Below, piece after piece: positions 17,812 through 27,187 of a stretch of DNA of 55,127 bases. The position numbers and the translations under genes were made by a program. The DNA lies in the NCBI GenBank assembly GCA_035627835.1, contig DASPKX010000083.1:1-55127 (forward strand), read 5' to 3'. The DNA comes from DASPKX01 sp035627835 (GTDB lineage Bacteria; Verrucomicrobiota; Verrucomicrobiia; Limisphaerales; SXQI01). Under the pieces are notes generated by a model. The model did not search any database, was not told the DNA's origin, and worked only from the letters and a program-made list of their open reading frames with translations. The stretch's first letter is position 1; each line of letters opens with the position of its first letter.

Positions 17812-19605
17812 ATGAGCTTTCGCACCACCATTTGGCTCCTGTTCCTCGCGCTCGTGCTCGGCGGGGTTATTTACGTTACCGAGACACAGCCTCTGCGAAC
17901 CACGGGGCCAAGCATCGGCGCACCGCTGCTGCCCCGGCTCGAGCCTTCCGCCGTCACGTCGATTGATGTCACGATTTCCAACCAGTTTCTGCGGGTGGAA
18001 AAAACGAACGCGGCCTGGGCTTTGATCAGCCCGCGCTACCCAGCTCAACAATCGGTCGTGCAAGGGTTCGTTGAAATCGCTGCTCGAATTCCGCAACTGG
18101 GATATATCACACCCAAAGATGTCGCGGCCGAGCAGGGCGGCCCCGCGAGCTTCGGCCTGGAGCCACCACGCGCGACCGTGCTTTTCACTGCGGGCGTGGA
18201 GAAGATCCGCCTCGAAGTCGGCAACCGCGCTCCGATTGCGAAGCAGGTTTATGTGCGAAAGGTGGGCGACGCTGGGGTTTTTCTGACCGATGCCGCTTTG
18301 CTCGAGCAACTCCCTTTCAACCTGGATGAGTGGCGCGATCCTTCCCTGATCCACTTCGGGGGCCTTGCTTTTGATCGGGTTCAGATCCGCTCGGGCAACC
18401 GGCCTTTAGAGCTTCAACGCACTGGCGGAACGTGGGCCATAAGACGCCCGATCGAAGCTCGGGCAGACGCAAATCGGGTGACAGCGCTGCTGGCGCAGAT
18501 GCGGGATGCGCGGGTGGTCAGCTTCGTGAGCGACCTTCCCACTGCGGATCTGGAGGCATACGGATTGCAGAACGCCGATGTCCGCGCGGCATTCATGCTC
18601 AATTCCAACGTGGTGGCGGCGGTGGAGTTCGGCCGCAGCCCGACAAACGCGCCGGATCTGGTTTACGCGCGGCGGCTGAGCCACACGAACATCGTGCTGG
18701 TTTCCAAAGAGTTCGTGGACGCTCTCCGCCTGCCTTACAAGAGCTACCACGACCCGCAATTACTCTCGGTGCCTGCGGAGAAAATCAGCCGAATTGACGT
18801 GCAGGCAGCGCAGAAGTTTTCGCTGCTCCGCACGAATAACACCTGGCAGGTGCTGTCCACCAACATCGTTGCCGGGGACAAGGAGTTGATCGAAACCTTT
18901 ATGGCGCGGGTGAGCGGCCTTGAAATTCTCGACTTCGGGAAGGAAGCGCCAACGGAGCAGGATCTGGCCATGCTGCAACTCAGCCCTCCCGTCCGCCGCT
19001 ACAGTTTCTTCACCCAATCCACCAACGCGCCTGCCACGACGAATTTGTTGCTCGCTCACCTCGATTTCGGAAGCAACACGGTTGATGCTGTTTACGTGAG
19101 GAGAAGTGATGAGATTCCCGTGTATCTGACGCAGCTAGGATTCGCTTCGGAGCTTTCTGCGGCTGCGTGGCAGTTCCGTGACCGGACGCTGTGGTCTCTG
19201 AACCCCAGCACAGTCACCAATCTCGCGGTGAGCATCGGCGCTGTTCAACGCTCCGCAACTAAAGATCCTCTCACCGGCTGGGACAAGGACGACATCGTGC
19301 GGGAAATCCTTACCGAAATCGTGCTGCGTCTTTGCACTGCCAAAGCCGAAGCATGGACCGGCTTTGGAGATGGCGTGGCCCAGCGTTTCGGAATCACTCC
19401 TCAGTCGCAAAGGATCACCTTGAGTGGCGTTGGCGCGGACGGCCAGCCTGTGCAACGAACAATTGGCTTTGGCCACCGGGGGCCGGGTGGAAATGTGTAT
19501 GCCGCCGCCGTGCTCCCTGGCGACACTCAACCGACCGTCTTCCAACTCTCTGGCAAGCTCTACATGGATCTCGTCAGCAATCTCTTTGCCCCGCTTAGCC
19601 AGTAG
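17812..19605 (+). CDS. DUF4340-domain membrane-anchored protein
   Basis: A 597-residue protein with an N-terminal membrane anchor (MSFRTTIWLLFLALVLGGVIYV). A long extracytoplasmic region follows, with repeated DUF4340-type units of the form I-x-R-I-D-V ... W-x-L ... P. Examples are VTSIDVTISNQFLRVEKTN, VQIRSGNRPLELQRTGGTW and ISRIDVQAAQKFSLLRTNN. DUF4340 genes commonly accompany GldG-type ABC systems, but the molecular function is unknown. The ATG at 17812 follows the GldG-like stop by 1 nt; an in-frame upstream extension to 17776 would overlap that gene. There is a 6-nt gap to the next gene. Confidence 0.88.
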   Translation: MSFRTTIWLLFLALVLGGVIYVTETQPLRTTGPSIGAPLLPRLEPSAVTSIDVTISNQFLRVEKTNAAWALISPRYPAQQSVVQGFVEIAARIPQLGYITPKDVAAEQGGPASFGLEPPRATVLFTAGVEKIRLEVGNRAPIAKQVYVRKVGDAGVFLTDAALLEQLPFNLDEWRDPSLIHFGGLAFDRVQIRSGNRPLELQRTGGTWAIRRPIEARADANRVTALLAQMRDARVVSFVSDLPTADLEAYGLQNADVRAAFMLNSNVVAAVEFGRSPTNAPDLVYARRLSHTNIVLVSKEFVDALRLPYKSYHDPQLLSVPAEKISRIDVQAAQKFSLLRTNNTWQVLSTNIVAGDKELIETFMARVSGLEILDFGKEAPTEQDLAMLQLSPPVRRYSFFTQSTNAPATTNLLLAHLDFGSNTVDAVYVRRSDEIPVYLTQLGFASELSAAAWQFRDRTLWSLNPSTVTNLAVSIGAVQRSATKDPLTGWDKDDIVREILTEIVLRLCTAKAEAWTGFGDGVAQRFGITPQSQRITLSGVGADGQPVQRTIGFGHRGPGGNVYAAAVLPGDTQPTVFQLSGKLYMDLVSNLFAPLSQ

Positions 19606-19611
19606 TTCTGT

Positions 19612-22600
19612 ATGGGGGCATTTGCGAGGCATGGATGGCCCAGAAGAATTCTCCGGTACGTGCGGAGATTCTTCCTTGTCATCATCATCGTCACGCTGGC
19701 GCTCCTTGCTTATGTGAATTACATCGGTGTGCCCGCGTTTGTGAAAAAACGCCTCACCGCCGAGCTTGCGGAGCAAGGGTTCAATGTTCAATTCAGTGAT
19801 CTGCGTGTGCGCCGCTTTCGGGAAGTTGCTCTGCAGAACTTCATCCTCGAGCGGCCTGGGCAAAATCCATCTCCCCGCCTGACGGGCGAGCGGGCCGTCG
19901 TGAGCCTCAATCCTTGGGCGATCTTTGGCGACACACCTTTTCAAACCATAAGCCTGGTGAGCGGGACGCTCTCCTGGCCGTTCCAGGCGCAGAACGAGCA
20001 CGCGCCGTTTGTGGTGACGAATATTTCTCTCGAACTGGCCGCATTGCCGGAACGCGACTGGAGCTTCGGCATCATCCGCGCGCGGGCCAAGGGGATTGAC
20101 GTGGAGTTGTCAGCCGCAGTGAAGCCCAGGAAATCCACCGGCAAACAAATGGAGCGGACCCGTGCTGAAACTGAAGAAGCGTGGAGACGGTGGCAGGAGC
20201 AGATTGGCCAGGTTTTAGAGCACATCCAGCAGATCGAACCGGAGCGGGGGGGCCGCTTGCGCCTCTCCTTTGACGGTGACCTCGATGACTTGGCCTCGCT
20301 TAGAACAACGGTCAATTTTGATGTCGGTCCTGCCTCGAGTCCCTGGGGCAAATGGGCAAACCTGGATCTCAAGGCCCGCATTTATGCAGCCACAAATCTG
20401 AACGAGTTCCGAGCTGATGCGACACTGCAAAGCTCCGCTTTTTACTACCTCTCAAACTCCGCGCAAAACCTCCTGTTCGAGATCACCTCTACATACCCGC
20501 TGACGACCAATGCTCCAGTCACCGCAAGCGCCCGATTGTCGCTGGGGGAGGCCTCGACGGAGTGGGGCCGCGTAGCTGGGTTCAGCGCGGGCATAGAATC
20601 GCATCATGTGCCGGGGAGTTCCAATCTGCTGCACACCCTCCAACTAACCTCGCAAGTGGTCGATGCACACCAAGGGCAGATCACGAACTTGAACCTCACC
20701 CTTACAGCGGACCAAAGCCGGCCCCACGCTCTCAGCGAGCCGCACACCGTGACGGAGCAAACGATCCGCAGCTTCCGTTCGCTGGCGAAACTCCCTTACC
20801 AACTGAACTCTCGGACGAACCACGCCAGCGGCAATTTGCGCGTGAGTTGGTCCGGTGTGAACACGAAGTGGGTGAGGAGTGGTCCCGCCATGGTGCAAGC
20901 GCGATTCGAGCCGGCCACCAACGCGCCGCCTGCCTCGGCGAGTCTCGCGCATTGGAATTATCTCCGTCCCTGGCAGTTCGATGTGTCGCTGGAAGCGGCG
21001 GCGGTTGCGCATACCAACGCGGTTGTCGACTCACTTAAACTGGCGGGCAGCTACAAGGCTCCTTACCTCCAGCTCACAAACATTGCGGCCGAATTGTATG
21101 GGAAGAAGCTCGAAAGCTCCGCGGATGTGAACCTTCTCACACGGCGAGTGAACGCCCGCGCCTTCTTGAACTTCGACGTGAAGCGCGTGGAAGGGTTCCT
21201 TAGCCGGGGGGCGCGACGCTGGCTCGCCCAATACACCTGGGACACTCCACCGGAAGTCCGCGCGGAGGTGGGCGTGACTCTGCCCCGGTGGGACGAAAAA
21301 TCCCCCGATTGGGAGAAGGAGCTGCTACCCACGCTGACCTTGGCGGGGGAACTGAGTGGCGGGCCCGGCGCGTTTCGTGGCGCCAAAGCGGATCATGTGC
21401 GAACCCACCTGGCCTTCACGAACCTGCAATGGACTCTGCCCGATCTAACGATCACACGCCCTGAAGGTGTCACGGTCGTCGATTACTGGAATCATGTTGA
21501 ATCGCGCGATTTCCGCTGGAAGCTTGCCGGGCAACTCGACCCGACAGCCATCAAGAGCCTGCTGGATCCGCCGGCCCAGGACGCGCTCGAGTTGTTCAAA
21601 TTCAGCGAGGCTCCAAAGTTTGCCGCTCAAATCTGGGGCCGTTGGGGCGAGCCGGAGAATACTGCGTTGGAAGCAGACGTGGCGCTGACAAACGTTGCCT
21701 TTCGCGAGCAGTTCGTTCGCAGCCTGAAAGCGCAAGTTGCCCTTACGAACAATTTTCTGCATGCCCGCAATGTTGAAGTCATTGGCGAAGTGGGCCACGC
21801 GACTGTCCCGGCAGTGCATTACGACATTGCTGCGAACCGCATTTTCCTGAGCAACGGTTTCAGCACGCTAGACCCGATGCTCGTCGCGCGAGCCGTTGGG
21901 CGAGTTGCGGTGCGCGCGATCGAAGATTACGTCTTCCTCTCTCCGCCGACCGTGCACGTGCATGGCTGGGTGCCTGCGGATGATGACGCGGCCGCGGATG
22001 TGCGTTTCCAAGTCGAAGGCGGGCCGTTCCACTATTGGAAGTTCAATGTGCCGAGCATCTCGGGACGCTTGCATTGGAAGGGGGACGACCTCGCTGTGCG
22101 GGATATCCGCGGCCCATTTTATGGCGGCAGCATGGATTTCATAGGCGACTTCCATTTTCCGAAGGAAACAACCTCGGCAGACTTCAGCTTCACAGCCCAT
22201 GTTCGCGGCGGCCAACTTCAGCCGTTCATGCAGGATGTCCTTGGCAAAACCAACCGCATGGAAGGGGGCGTGGACACTTTGTTGGTCGTGACCAGCGCCA
22301 ACTCGGCGGACATGAAAAGCTGGAGCGGCTACGGCTCAGCGCAATTGACGAATGGATTCCTCTGGGATGTCCCTGTCTTTGGCTTTTTCTCGCCCATGCT
22401 CGACGCAGTTTCCTCGGGGCTGGGACGAAGCGAAGTGAAGGCTGCTTCCATGCATTTCATGATGACCAACAGCGTTCTGCACACGCGCGACCTGGTGCTC
22501 CGTTCGGACGCCTTTCGCCTGCACTACGATGGCACCGTTGACTTCGACGCGAATGTGAAAGCGCGCGTTGAGGCGGAGTTGCTCCGGGACACCTTCCTAT

Positions 22601-22887
22601 TCGGGCGCATCTTTAGCGCGGTGCTCTGGCCTGTGCGGAAGCTTTTTGAATACAAAGTCAGCGGCACACTTTCCGAGCCGAAGAGCGAGCCAGTTTACAT
22701 TCCCAAGTTCCTCCTCGCTCCTTTCCGCGCTCGCAAGATCATTAGCGATCTCGAAGCAAATTCTATTCAAACGCGCTATCGAAAAGCTCAGGCCCAGATG
22801 CGCGAGGACACCGAGCGCGCGATGAAAGAAGCTGAGCGCGAAGATCGCGAGAAAGCCGAAAGGCAGGAGAACGCCCCACCACGGTGA
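19612..22887 (+). CDS. Very large AsmA-like membrane-anchored protein
   Basis: A 1091-residue protein with one N-terminal membrane segment (RFFLVIIIVTLALLAYVNYI). AsmA/TamB-style beta-rich sequence follows: FNVQFSDLRVRRFREVALQNF near the N terminus, and an AsmA-like C-terminal region around residues 780-1000 (ISGRLHWKGDDLAVRDIRG, VRGGQLQPFMQDVLG, YGSAQLTNGFLWDVPVFGFF). The last ~60 residues form a charged helix rich in Arg/Glu. Proteins of this fold bridge the periplasm and move phospholipids or assist outer-membrane assembly. Placement as the fifth gene of the ABC/Gld-like operon suggests a joint envelope role (inference). A hairpin terminator lies about 30 nt downstream. Confidence 0.85.
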   Translation: MGAFARHGWPRRILRYVRRFFLVIIIVTLALLAYVNYIGVPAFVKKRLTAELAEQGFNVQFSDLRVRRFREVALQNFILERPGQNPSPRLTGERAVVSLNPWAIFGDTPFQTISLVSGTLSWPFQAQNEHAPFVVTNISLELAALPERDWSFGIIRARAKGIDVELSAAVKPRKSTGKQMERTRAETEEAWRRWQEQIGQVLEHIQQIEPERGGRLRLSFDGDLDDLASLRTTVNFDVGPASSPWGKWANLDLKARIYAATNLNEFRADATLQSSAFYYLSNSAQNLLFEITSTYPLTTNAPVTASARLSLGEASTEWGRVAGFSAGIESHHVPGSSNLLHTLQLTSQVVDAHQGQITNLNLTLTADQSRPHALSEPHTVTEQTIRSFRSLAKLPYQLNSRTNHASGNLRVSWSGVNTKWVRSGPAMVQARFEPATNAPPASASLAHWNYLRPWQFDVSLEAAAVAHTNAVVDSLKLAGSYKAPYLQLTNIAAELYGKKLESSADVNLLTRRVNARAFLNFDVKRVEGFLSRGARRWLAQYTWDTPPEVRAEVGVTLPRWDEKSPDWEKELLPTLTLAGELSGGPGAFRGAKADHVRTHLAFTNLQWTLPDLTITRPEGVTVVDYWNHVESRDFRWKLAGQLDPTAIKSLLDPPAQDALELFKFSEAPKFAAQIWGRWGEPENTALEADVALTNVAFREQFVRSLKAQVALTNNFLHARNVEVIGEVGHATVPAVHYDIAANRIFLSNGFSTLDPMLVARAVGRVAVRAIEDYVFLSPPTVHVHGWVPADDDAAADVRFQVEGGPFHYWKFNVPSISGRLHWKGDDLAVRDIRGPFYGGSMDFIGDFHFPKETTSADFSFTAHVRGGQLQPFMQDVLGKTNRMEGGVDTLLVVTSANSADMKSWSGYGSAQLTNGFLWDVPVFGFFSPMLDAVSSGLGRSEVKAASMHFMMTNSVLHTRDLVLRSDAFRLHYDGTVDFDANVKARVEAELLRDTFLFGRIFSAVLWPVRKLFEYKVSGTLSEPKSEPVYIPKFLLAPFRARKIISDLEANSIQTRYRKAQAQMREDTERAMKEAEREDREKAERQENAPPR

Positions 22888-22916
22888 ACGGTTGTGGGTT
22901 GTTTCCGCAAAGAAAA

Positions 22917-22938
22917 GGCGGAGCGTTGCCGCTCCGCC
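22917..22938. terminator. Hairpin terminator between convergent genes
   Basis: A perfect 9-bp stem (22917-22925 with 22930-22938, GGCGGAGCG/CGCTCCGCC) and a TTGC loop. On the minus strand it is followed by a TTTTC T-rich tail, and on the plus strand by a shorter TT. It serves the heme-domain gene strongly and possibly the AsmA-like gene. Confidence 0.8.
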
Positions 22939-22964
22939 TTGTGTTCAAACCGTGGTTCTGCGCC

Positions 22965-25526
22965 TTAGCGGAACATCTTAGCCTGGCGGTCGCCGCGCGA
23001 AAGCATGTAGGCCATGAGGTCCTGAATCTCTTGCTCAGTGAAGGTGTTGAGCAAACCTTCAGGCATCATGGACGTGGTAGAGCGTTCGATCTTCTCAATG
23101 TCCTGGCGCTTCACATTCGTGAAATCACCTGGCGCGAACATGTTCTGGATGACCATCAGGTTGTCACCGTTCAGATTGCCCACGCGGCCGGTGATCTCGT
23201 CGCCGTTCTTTTTAGTGATCACAATCGCGCCGTATTGATCGCTGATTTCCTTGCTCGGCTCGATGATTGATTCCAACAGGTCGCGAGCGCTGAAGCGGCC
23301 AGCCACATTGCTCAGGTCAGGACCGACTGAAGCGCCTTCGTCATTATAGCGATGGCAAGCCGCGCAACCCGCGGCTCCGAAAAGCTTGCGTCCTTTTTCA
23401 AAGTCGCGCCCACCCCTCAGCCCGCGTTCAACCACAGGAGCGAGGTCTGCAACGGTCCATTCCTTAACAACATCGCGCGCGGCCAGTTCGTCCCAAGGAT
23501 TCTTCTTTTCCGGCTGTGCTTCGAGGATGGCCTTAAGGGCGGCTTTCTCCTCGCTCGTTAAAGTAGCGACGGCGTCCGCTTTGATGTCCCGCATAAACCC
23601 AGCCAAACTTGAACCCCCCTTGAAACTGCCCGCCTTGAGGAACCAGCGGAAATAATCTTCCCGCAATGGCATAGTCCAGCCGCTCTTCAAAACGCGCAAC
23701 GCGCGCGCGAGGTCGATCTGCTCTTCCTGAGTGGGGGCGGTGCGCAAGGCGGTGACCAGCTTGTTGGCCGCGTTAGGAGCCTCGAGGAACACGAGCATCG
23801 GCGCGAGTTCCGCATTCACCTCACGGGAGTCGGCGGGATAGAGCGGCTCGAATTTCGCGGCCAGGCGCTTGCGGGTCGCATCATCAGGCGCGCCCAGGCG
23901 TGTGAAAGTGAGAGAATAGGTGCGCAGCAGGTCCAGGCGCTCCTCCTCTGTGAGCTTCCGCCAGTCAATGCGGTCCAGTGCGGCGAGCATTTGACTCTGC
24001 AAGGCTTTGTCCGGAGCGGCGGCATTGGTGGCGCGATGGAATTGATCCCGGCTGCTCACACGAGCGAGCGCGGCGAGCGCGGCCATTGAGGCGCGGGGAT
24101 TTTTCTCCTGCAGCGCCTTCTCCCGCCATTGAGCAGCGTCTTGCCACTCCAGAGCTGTGCGGGCGGCGAACCGGAGCGCGCGATCCTTCTCGCTGAGGAA
24201 AGGCCACGCTTCTTTAACAGCATTGGCGTCCTGTTTGCCGTGGAACGCTTCTAACTTGCGGCGTTGAGCGCGCTCCTTTGAGAATTTATTATTTGCCTTC
24301 GCTGGAGCAGTGGATTCATGGCCTGTGTACGTGACGCGATAAAGCGCAGATTGCGTGCGGCGGCCGCCAACAGCAAAGTACATCGCTCCGTCAGCAGGGT
24401 TAATCACCAGGTCGGTGAGCGCGAGCGGTTGGCCTGTGATAAATTCCTCCACGCTCGCGGTGTAGCTGGCGCCCTGCGGCTCCATGTGGACGGCATACAT
24501 TTTGCCGAAGCTCCAATCGCAGATGTAGAAAGCTTGCTGATATTTTGCAGGGAACTTTGCGCCGTAGCCGAAGGCAACGCCCGTCGGAGACCCTGGCCCA
24601 ATGTTCGTCACTGCGCCGAAGCTATCGAGGTAATAGGCGGGGAATTTGCCAGCGCCGCTGCGCCAGCCGAACTCCGCGCCGCTGATGACGTGGTTCACGC
24701 GGGTCGGGCGGTACCATGGGGTGTTCAAATCCCACTCCATGTCGGCATCGTAGGTGAACAACTCGCCATGCTCATTGAAGCCAGCGTCATACTCATTGCG
24801 AAAACCGGTCGCGATCAGCTCCCACTTCTGGCCATCAGGATCAACTTTGGCGATCCAGCCGCCGGGAGCGAGAACCCCTTTCATGAACCCGTTGCCGTCC
24901 CAGAGTCGCGGAATCAGATGATCCTCACCCCAAATAAAGGGCACTCGTGAAGAATTGATGTCCGTGAGCTTAGTTTGATTGCCAATGATCACGTGCAGCG
25001 ATTGCTTGTCTGGCGAGAGCAGAATCGCATGAGGCCCATGCTCGCCGCCCCCTTGAAGTTTCCGCAGCAGCTTCAGATCGTCGTATTTATCGTCGCCATT
25101 CGTGTCGCGGAGGCGGTAAAGGCCGCGGCCCTGGAAACGCTCCTCGTTCACCATCACATAAAGGCTGTCGAAGGCATAAAGGAGGCCTTGCGCGCAGCCG
25201 ATTTCCGCTTCGATCGTTTCAATCTTCGGTGCCTCGATCATGCCCACAGGCGGCAGAGTTAAGCGATACAGCTTGCCGTATTGGTCGGATACAATGAGTC
25301 GGTTTTTGTTATCCAGGCACATCGCGACCCAGGATCCCTGCTGGTCCTTGGGAACGGTGTAGAGCAAATCGGCTTTGAAATCCGTGGCCACTTTGAGAGC
25401 AGCAGCGGCGTCGGGCTGGGCCTGGCTGAAGGCCTCCGGCACGAGCGCGGCGGCAACGATGACCGTCACTGCGAGGCAAGCGCGCTGAACGAGTGCGCGC
25501 AAAGAATTGGATCGGGCTAAGTGCAT
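22965..25526 (-). CDS. PVC-type membrane-bound dehydrogenase with C-terminal cytochrome c heme domain
   Basis: An 853-residue exported protein. The start at 25526 gives a signal peptide (MHLARSNSLRALVQRACLAV ... ALVPEAFSQA). The N-terminal ~400 residues form a sugar-dehydrogenase-like beta-propeller (GLYRLRDTNGDDKYDDLKLL, PTGVAFGYGAKFPAKYQQAF). A helical middle region resembles HEAT repeats. The C-terminal heme domain carries C721-A-A-C724-H725, with MVIQN and SMMPEGLLNTFTEQEIQDLMAYML providing the likely Met axial ligand. This architecture is abundant in Planctomycetes and Verrucomicrobia and is predicted to oxidise sugars or alcohols in the periplasm; the substrate is unknown. An upstream in-frame ATG at 25580 would add 18 residues before the signal peptide. 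Confidence 0.9.
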   Translation of the reverse strand: MHLARSNSLRALVQRACLAVTVIVAAALVPEAFSQAQPDAAAALKVATDFKADLLYTVPKDQQGSWVAMCLDNKNRLIVSDQYGKLYRLTLPPVGMIEAPKIETIEAEIGCAQGLLYAFDSLYVMVNEERFQGRGLYRLRDTNGDDKYDDLKLLRKLQGGGEHGPHAILLSPDKQSLHVIIGNQTKLTDINSSRVPFIWGEDHLIPRLWDGNGFMKGVLAPGGWIAKVDPDGQKWELIATGFRNEYDAGFNEHGELFTYDADMEWDLNTPWYRPTRVNHVISGAEFGWRSGAGKFPAYYLDSFGAVTNIGPGSPTGVAFGYGAKFPAKYQQAFYICDWSFGKMYAVHMEPQGASYTASVEEFITGQPLALTDLVINPADGAMYFAVGGRRTQSALYRVTYTGHESTAPAKANNKFSKERAQRRKLEAFHGKQDANAVKEAWPFLSEKDRALRFAARTALEWQDAAQWREKALQEKNPRASMAALAALARVSSRDQFHRATNAAAPDKALQSQMLAALDRIDWRKLTEEERLDLLRTYSLTFTRLGAPDDATRKRLAAKFEPLYPADSREVNAELAPMLVFLEAPNAANKLVTALRTAPTQEEQIDLARALRVLKSGWTMPLREDYFRWFLKAGSFKGGSSLAGFMRDIKADAVATLTSEEKAALKAILEAQPEKKNPWDELAARDVVKEWTVADLAPVVERGLRGGRDFEKGRKLFGAAGCAACHRYNDEGASVGPDLSNVAGRFSARDLLESIIEPSKEISDQYGAIVITKKNGDEITGRVGNLNGDNLMVIQNMFAPGDFTNVKRQDIEKIERSTTSMMPEGLLNTFTEQEIQDLMAYMLSRGDRQAKMFR

Positions 25527-25786
25527 AAGAATAGGATGATTGGACGCCCCTGCTCCTTCAAGCTTCAAAGTAGCGCGCAAAGCGTATAACTCCGGTGCAA
25601 GCCACTACGCGAGGAGGGGCGGAATGCTGTCTGTGGGAAAGGACCGCATCCTTGTTGCTATCTTCAACAACGGTCATGTGAATAAGGCGGAACGAGGGGA
25701 TCAATGACGAGAAGTTTCTTACTGGACGTGCTGCCTCTCGGGCCGGAGGATGCTAAGAATCCGCCGATGCTTTTCCAAAACAGGTC

Positions 25787-27154
25787 ATGTCGCGAAGCAT
25801 TCACACCACCCGACGAACGCTAAAGGATCTTGCCAACATTGCTGTCGAGACGCCTGAGAAAGCAGCCGGTGAGTTGGAAACAGCGTCTCAGCAGAAGCTG
25901 CGTAAACGACGCATCAAACGCGCTGTGCTCAAGGAGCGCAGCAAGCCTCCTGTCCGATTAGGAGCAACAGCTCCACCAGACATCCCCATCGAGATACTTG
26001 ACGCTGGCCAAGGAGTTCTTCACGCAGCATCTGAAGAAGATGTTCGAGCTGTTCTGTCCCGAATGCCAGATGCGGCATGGCAGGGAATATCGAGGATTCA
26101 GCTGTCCTTAGGAAAAGCCTACCAGGAAGAACGATCGACAGGCGAGCCACAGTCCATTACAGACCCCATCATTGGCCGTCTTGGCAGTCAGCTTTTCCCT
26201 GGTGTCTACTGTGGAAATGTGCTGGGGACGTACTTACCATCGCGGGGGCTGGTTTCTGTGTATGCCTTCGTGGTGGATCCCAGCAAGAGTCCGTTGCCGA
26301 CTGCTGCGCGGGACGTGTACCTGAAACTCCATGCTCTAGGAACCTTCGTTCACGAAGTGGCCCATCATCACGACAACACCGCGAGAGTGGCGCGAGGTCG
26401 CTGGCTGGCAGATCGGAAAGAAAACTTTGAGAACTACGCTGAACGAATGGAGCACCAGTGGACGCGGGAAATCGTTGTTCCTTATCTTGAGGCAACCTAC
26501 AAGCCCGAGGTGAATGAGCTACTTTCGTGGGTTGAGCATCACGGCGGCATTCGCCTGAGTCTCACGTTTTTGGCTGACGATCCCCGCCGCACAGAACGCG
26601 ATGGTCATGTAAGGCTCGTGTTTAGTTCCGCGGACGCTTTTCAGCTGTGGGTAGGTGAGTTCCCCGGATGTAAGAGCGTCCACGAATCACGCTATGCCTT
26701 CGCTGAGCAACTTCATTACGCCGACGCGTACGTTGAATGCCTCCAGATTTTAGAAAGCCTGCTCAAGGATAATCCTGAGGACACGAGAAGTCTCGTTTGG
26801 AAAGCCGACACCTTAATTCACTTGGATCGTTCAGCTGAAGCAGAGGACATAGTGAACGCTGTGTTGGGAAGCTTTCCGGGCCACGAAGCAGCGCTCGAAC
26901 TTCGCGGAAAGCTCCTGGAGGCACGCAAGCAATGGGGTGAACTCCTCGAGCATAGCATGCGATTTTTTGCCTGCACAACGGTCAAATCAAAGTTCCGGAA
27001 GTATGCGTTAATGCAACGGGCTGTCGCTTTATGTGCGCTGGAACGCGATGAAGAGTTACAAGCGGTGATTTCAGAAATCGTGCAGGAACACCCTACAAGA
27101 AGTCCTTACGTAACCAGGCGGATTTTTGGCCGGGCTGGGCGCGCCTTAGCCTGA
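25787..27154 (+). CDS. Putative HExxH zinc-metallopeptidase-like protein with C-terminal TPR region
   Basis: A 455-residue protein of unknown family. The N-terminal ~60 residues are basic and look disordered. The middle domain contains a zincin-like motif, H189-E190-V-A-H193, followed by HHD. About 25 residues later NFENYAERMEHQW offers candidate third ligands (E219 or E222). The C-terminal ~150 residues are TPR-like helices (YADAYVECLQILESLLKDNP, LVWKADTLIHLDRSAEAEDI, FPGHEAALELRGKLLEARKQ). There is no signal peptide, so it is probably cytoplasmic. Base composition looks less GC-rich than its neighbours, which hints at separate ancestry. Catalytic activity is inferred from the motif only. 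Confidence 0.65.
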   Translation: MSRSIHTTRRTLKDLANIAVETPEKAAGELETASQQKLRKRRIKRAVLKERSKPPVRLGATAPPDIPIEILDAGQGVLHAASEEDVRAVLSRMPDAAWQGISRIQLSLGKAYQEERSTGEPQSITDPIIGRLGSQLFPGVYCGNVLGTYLPSRGLVSVYAFVVDPSKSPLPTAARDVYLKLHALGTFVHEVAHHHDNTARVARGRWLADRKENFENYAERMEHQWTREIVVPYLEATYKPEVNELLSWVEHHGGIRLSLTFLADDPRRTERDGHVRLVFSSADAFQLWVGEFPGCKSVHESRYAFAEQLHYADAYVECLQILESLLKDNPEDTRSLVWKADTLIHLDRSAEAEDIVNAVLGSFPGHEAALELRGKLLEARKQWGELLEHSMRFFACTTVKSKFRKYALMQRAVALCALERDEELQAVISEIVQEHPTRSPYVTRRIFGRAGRALA

Positions 27155-27187
27155 CGCCCTTCTGCCCGTGAAGACCTAGCGGGGATA

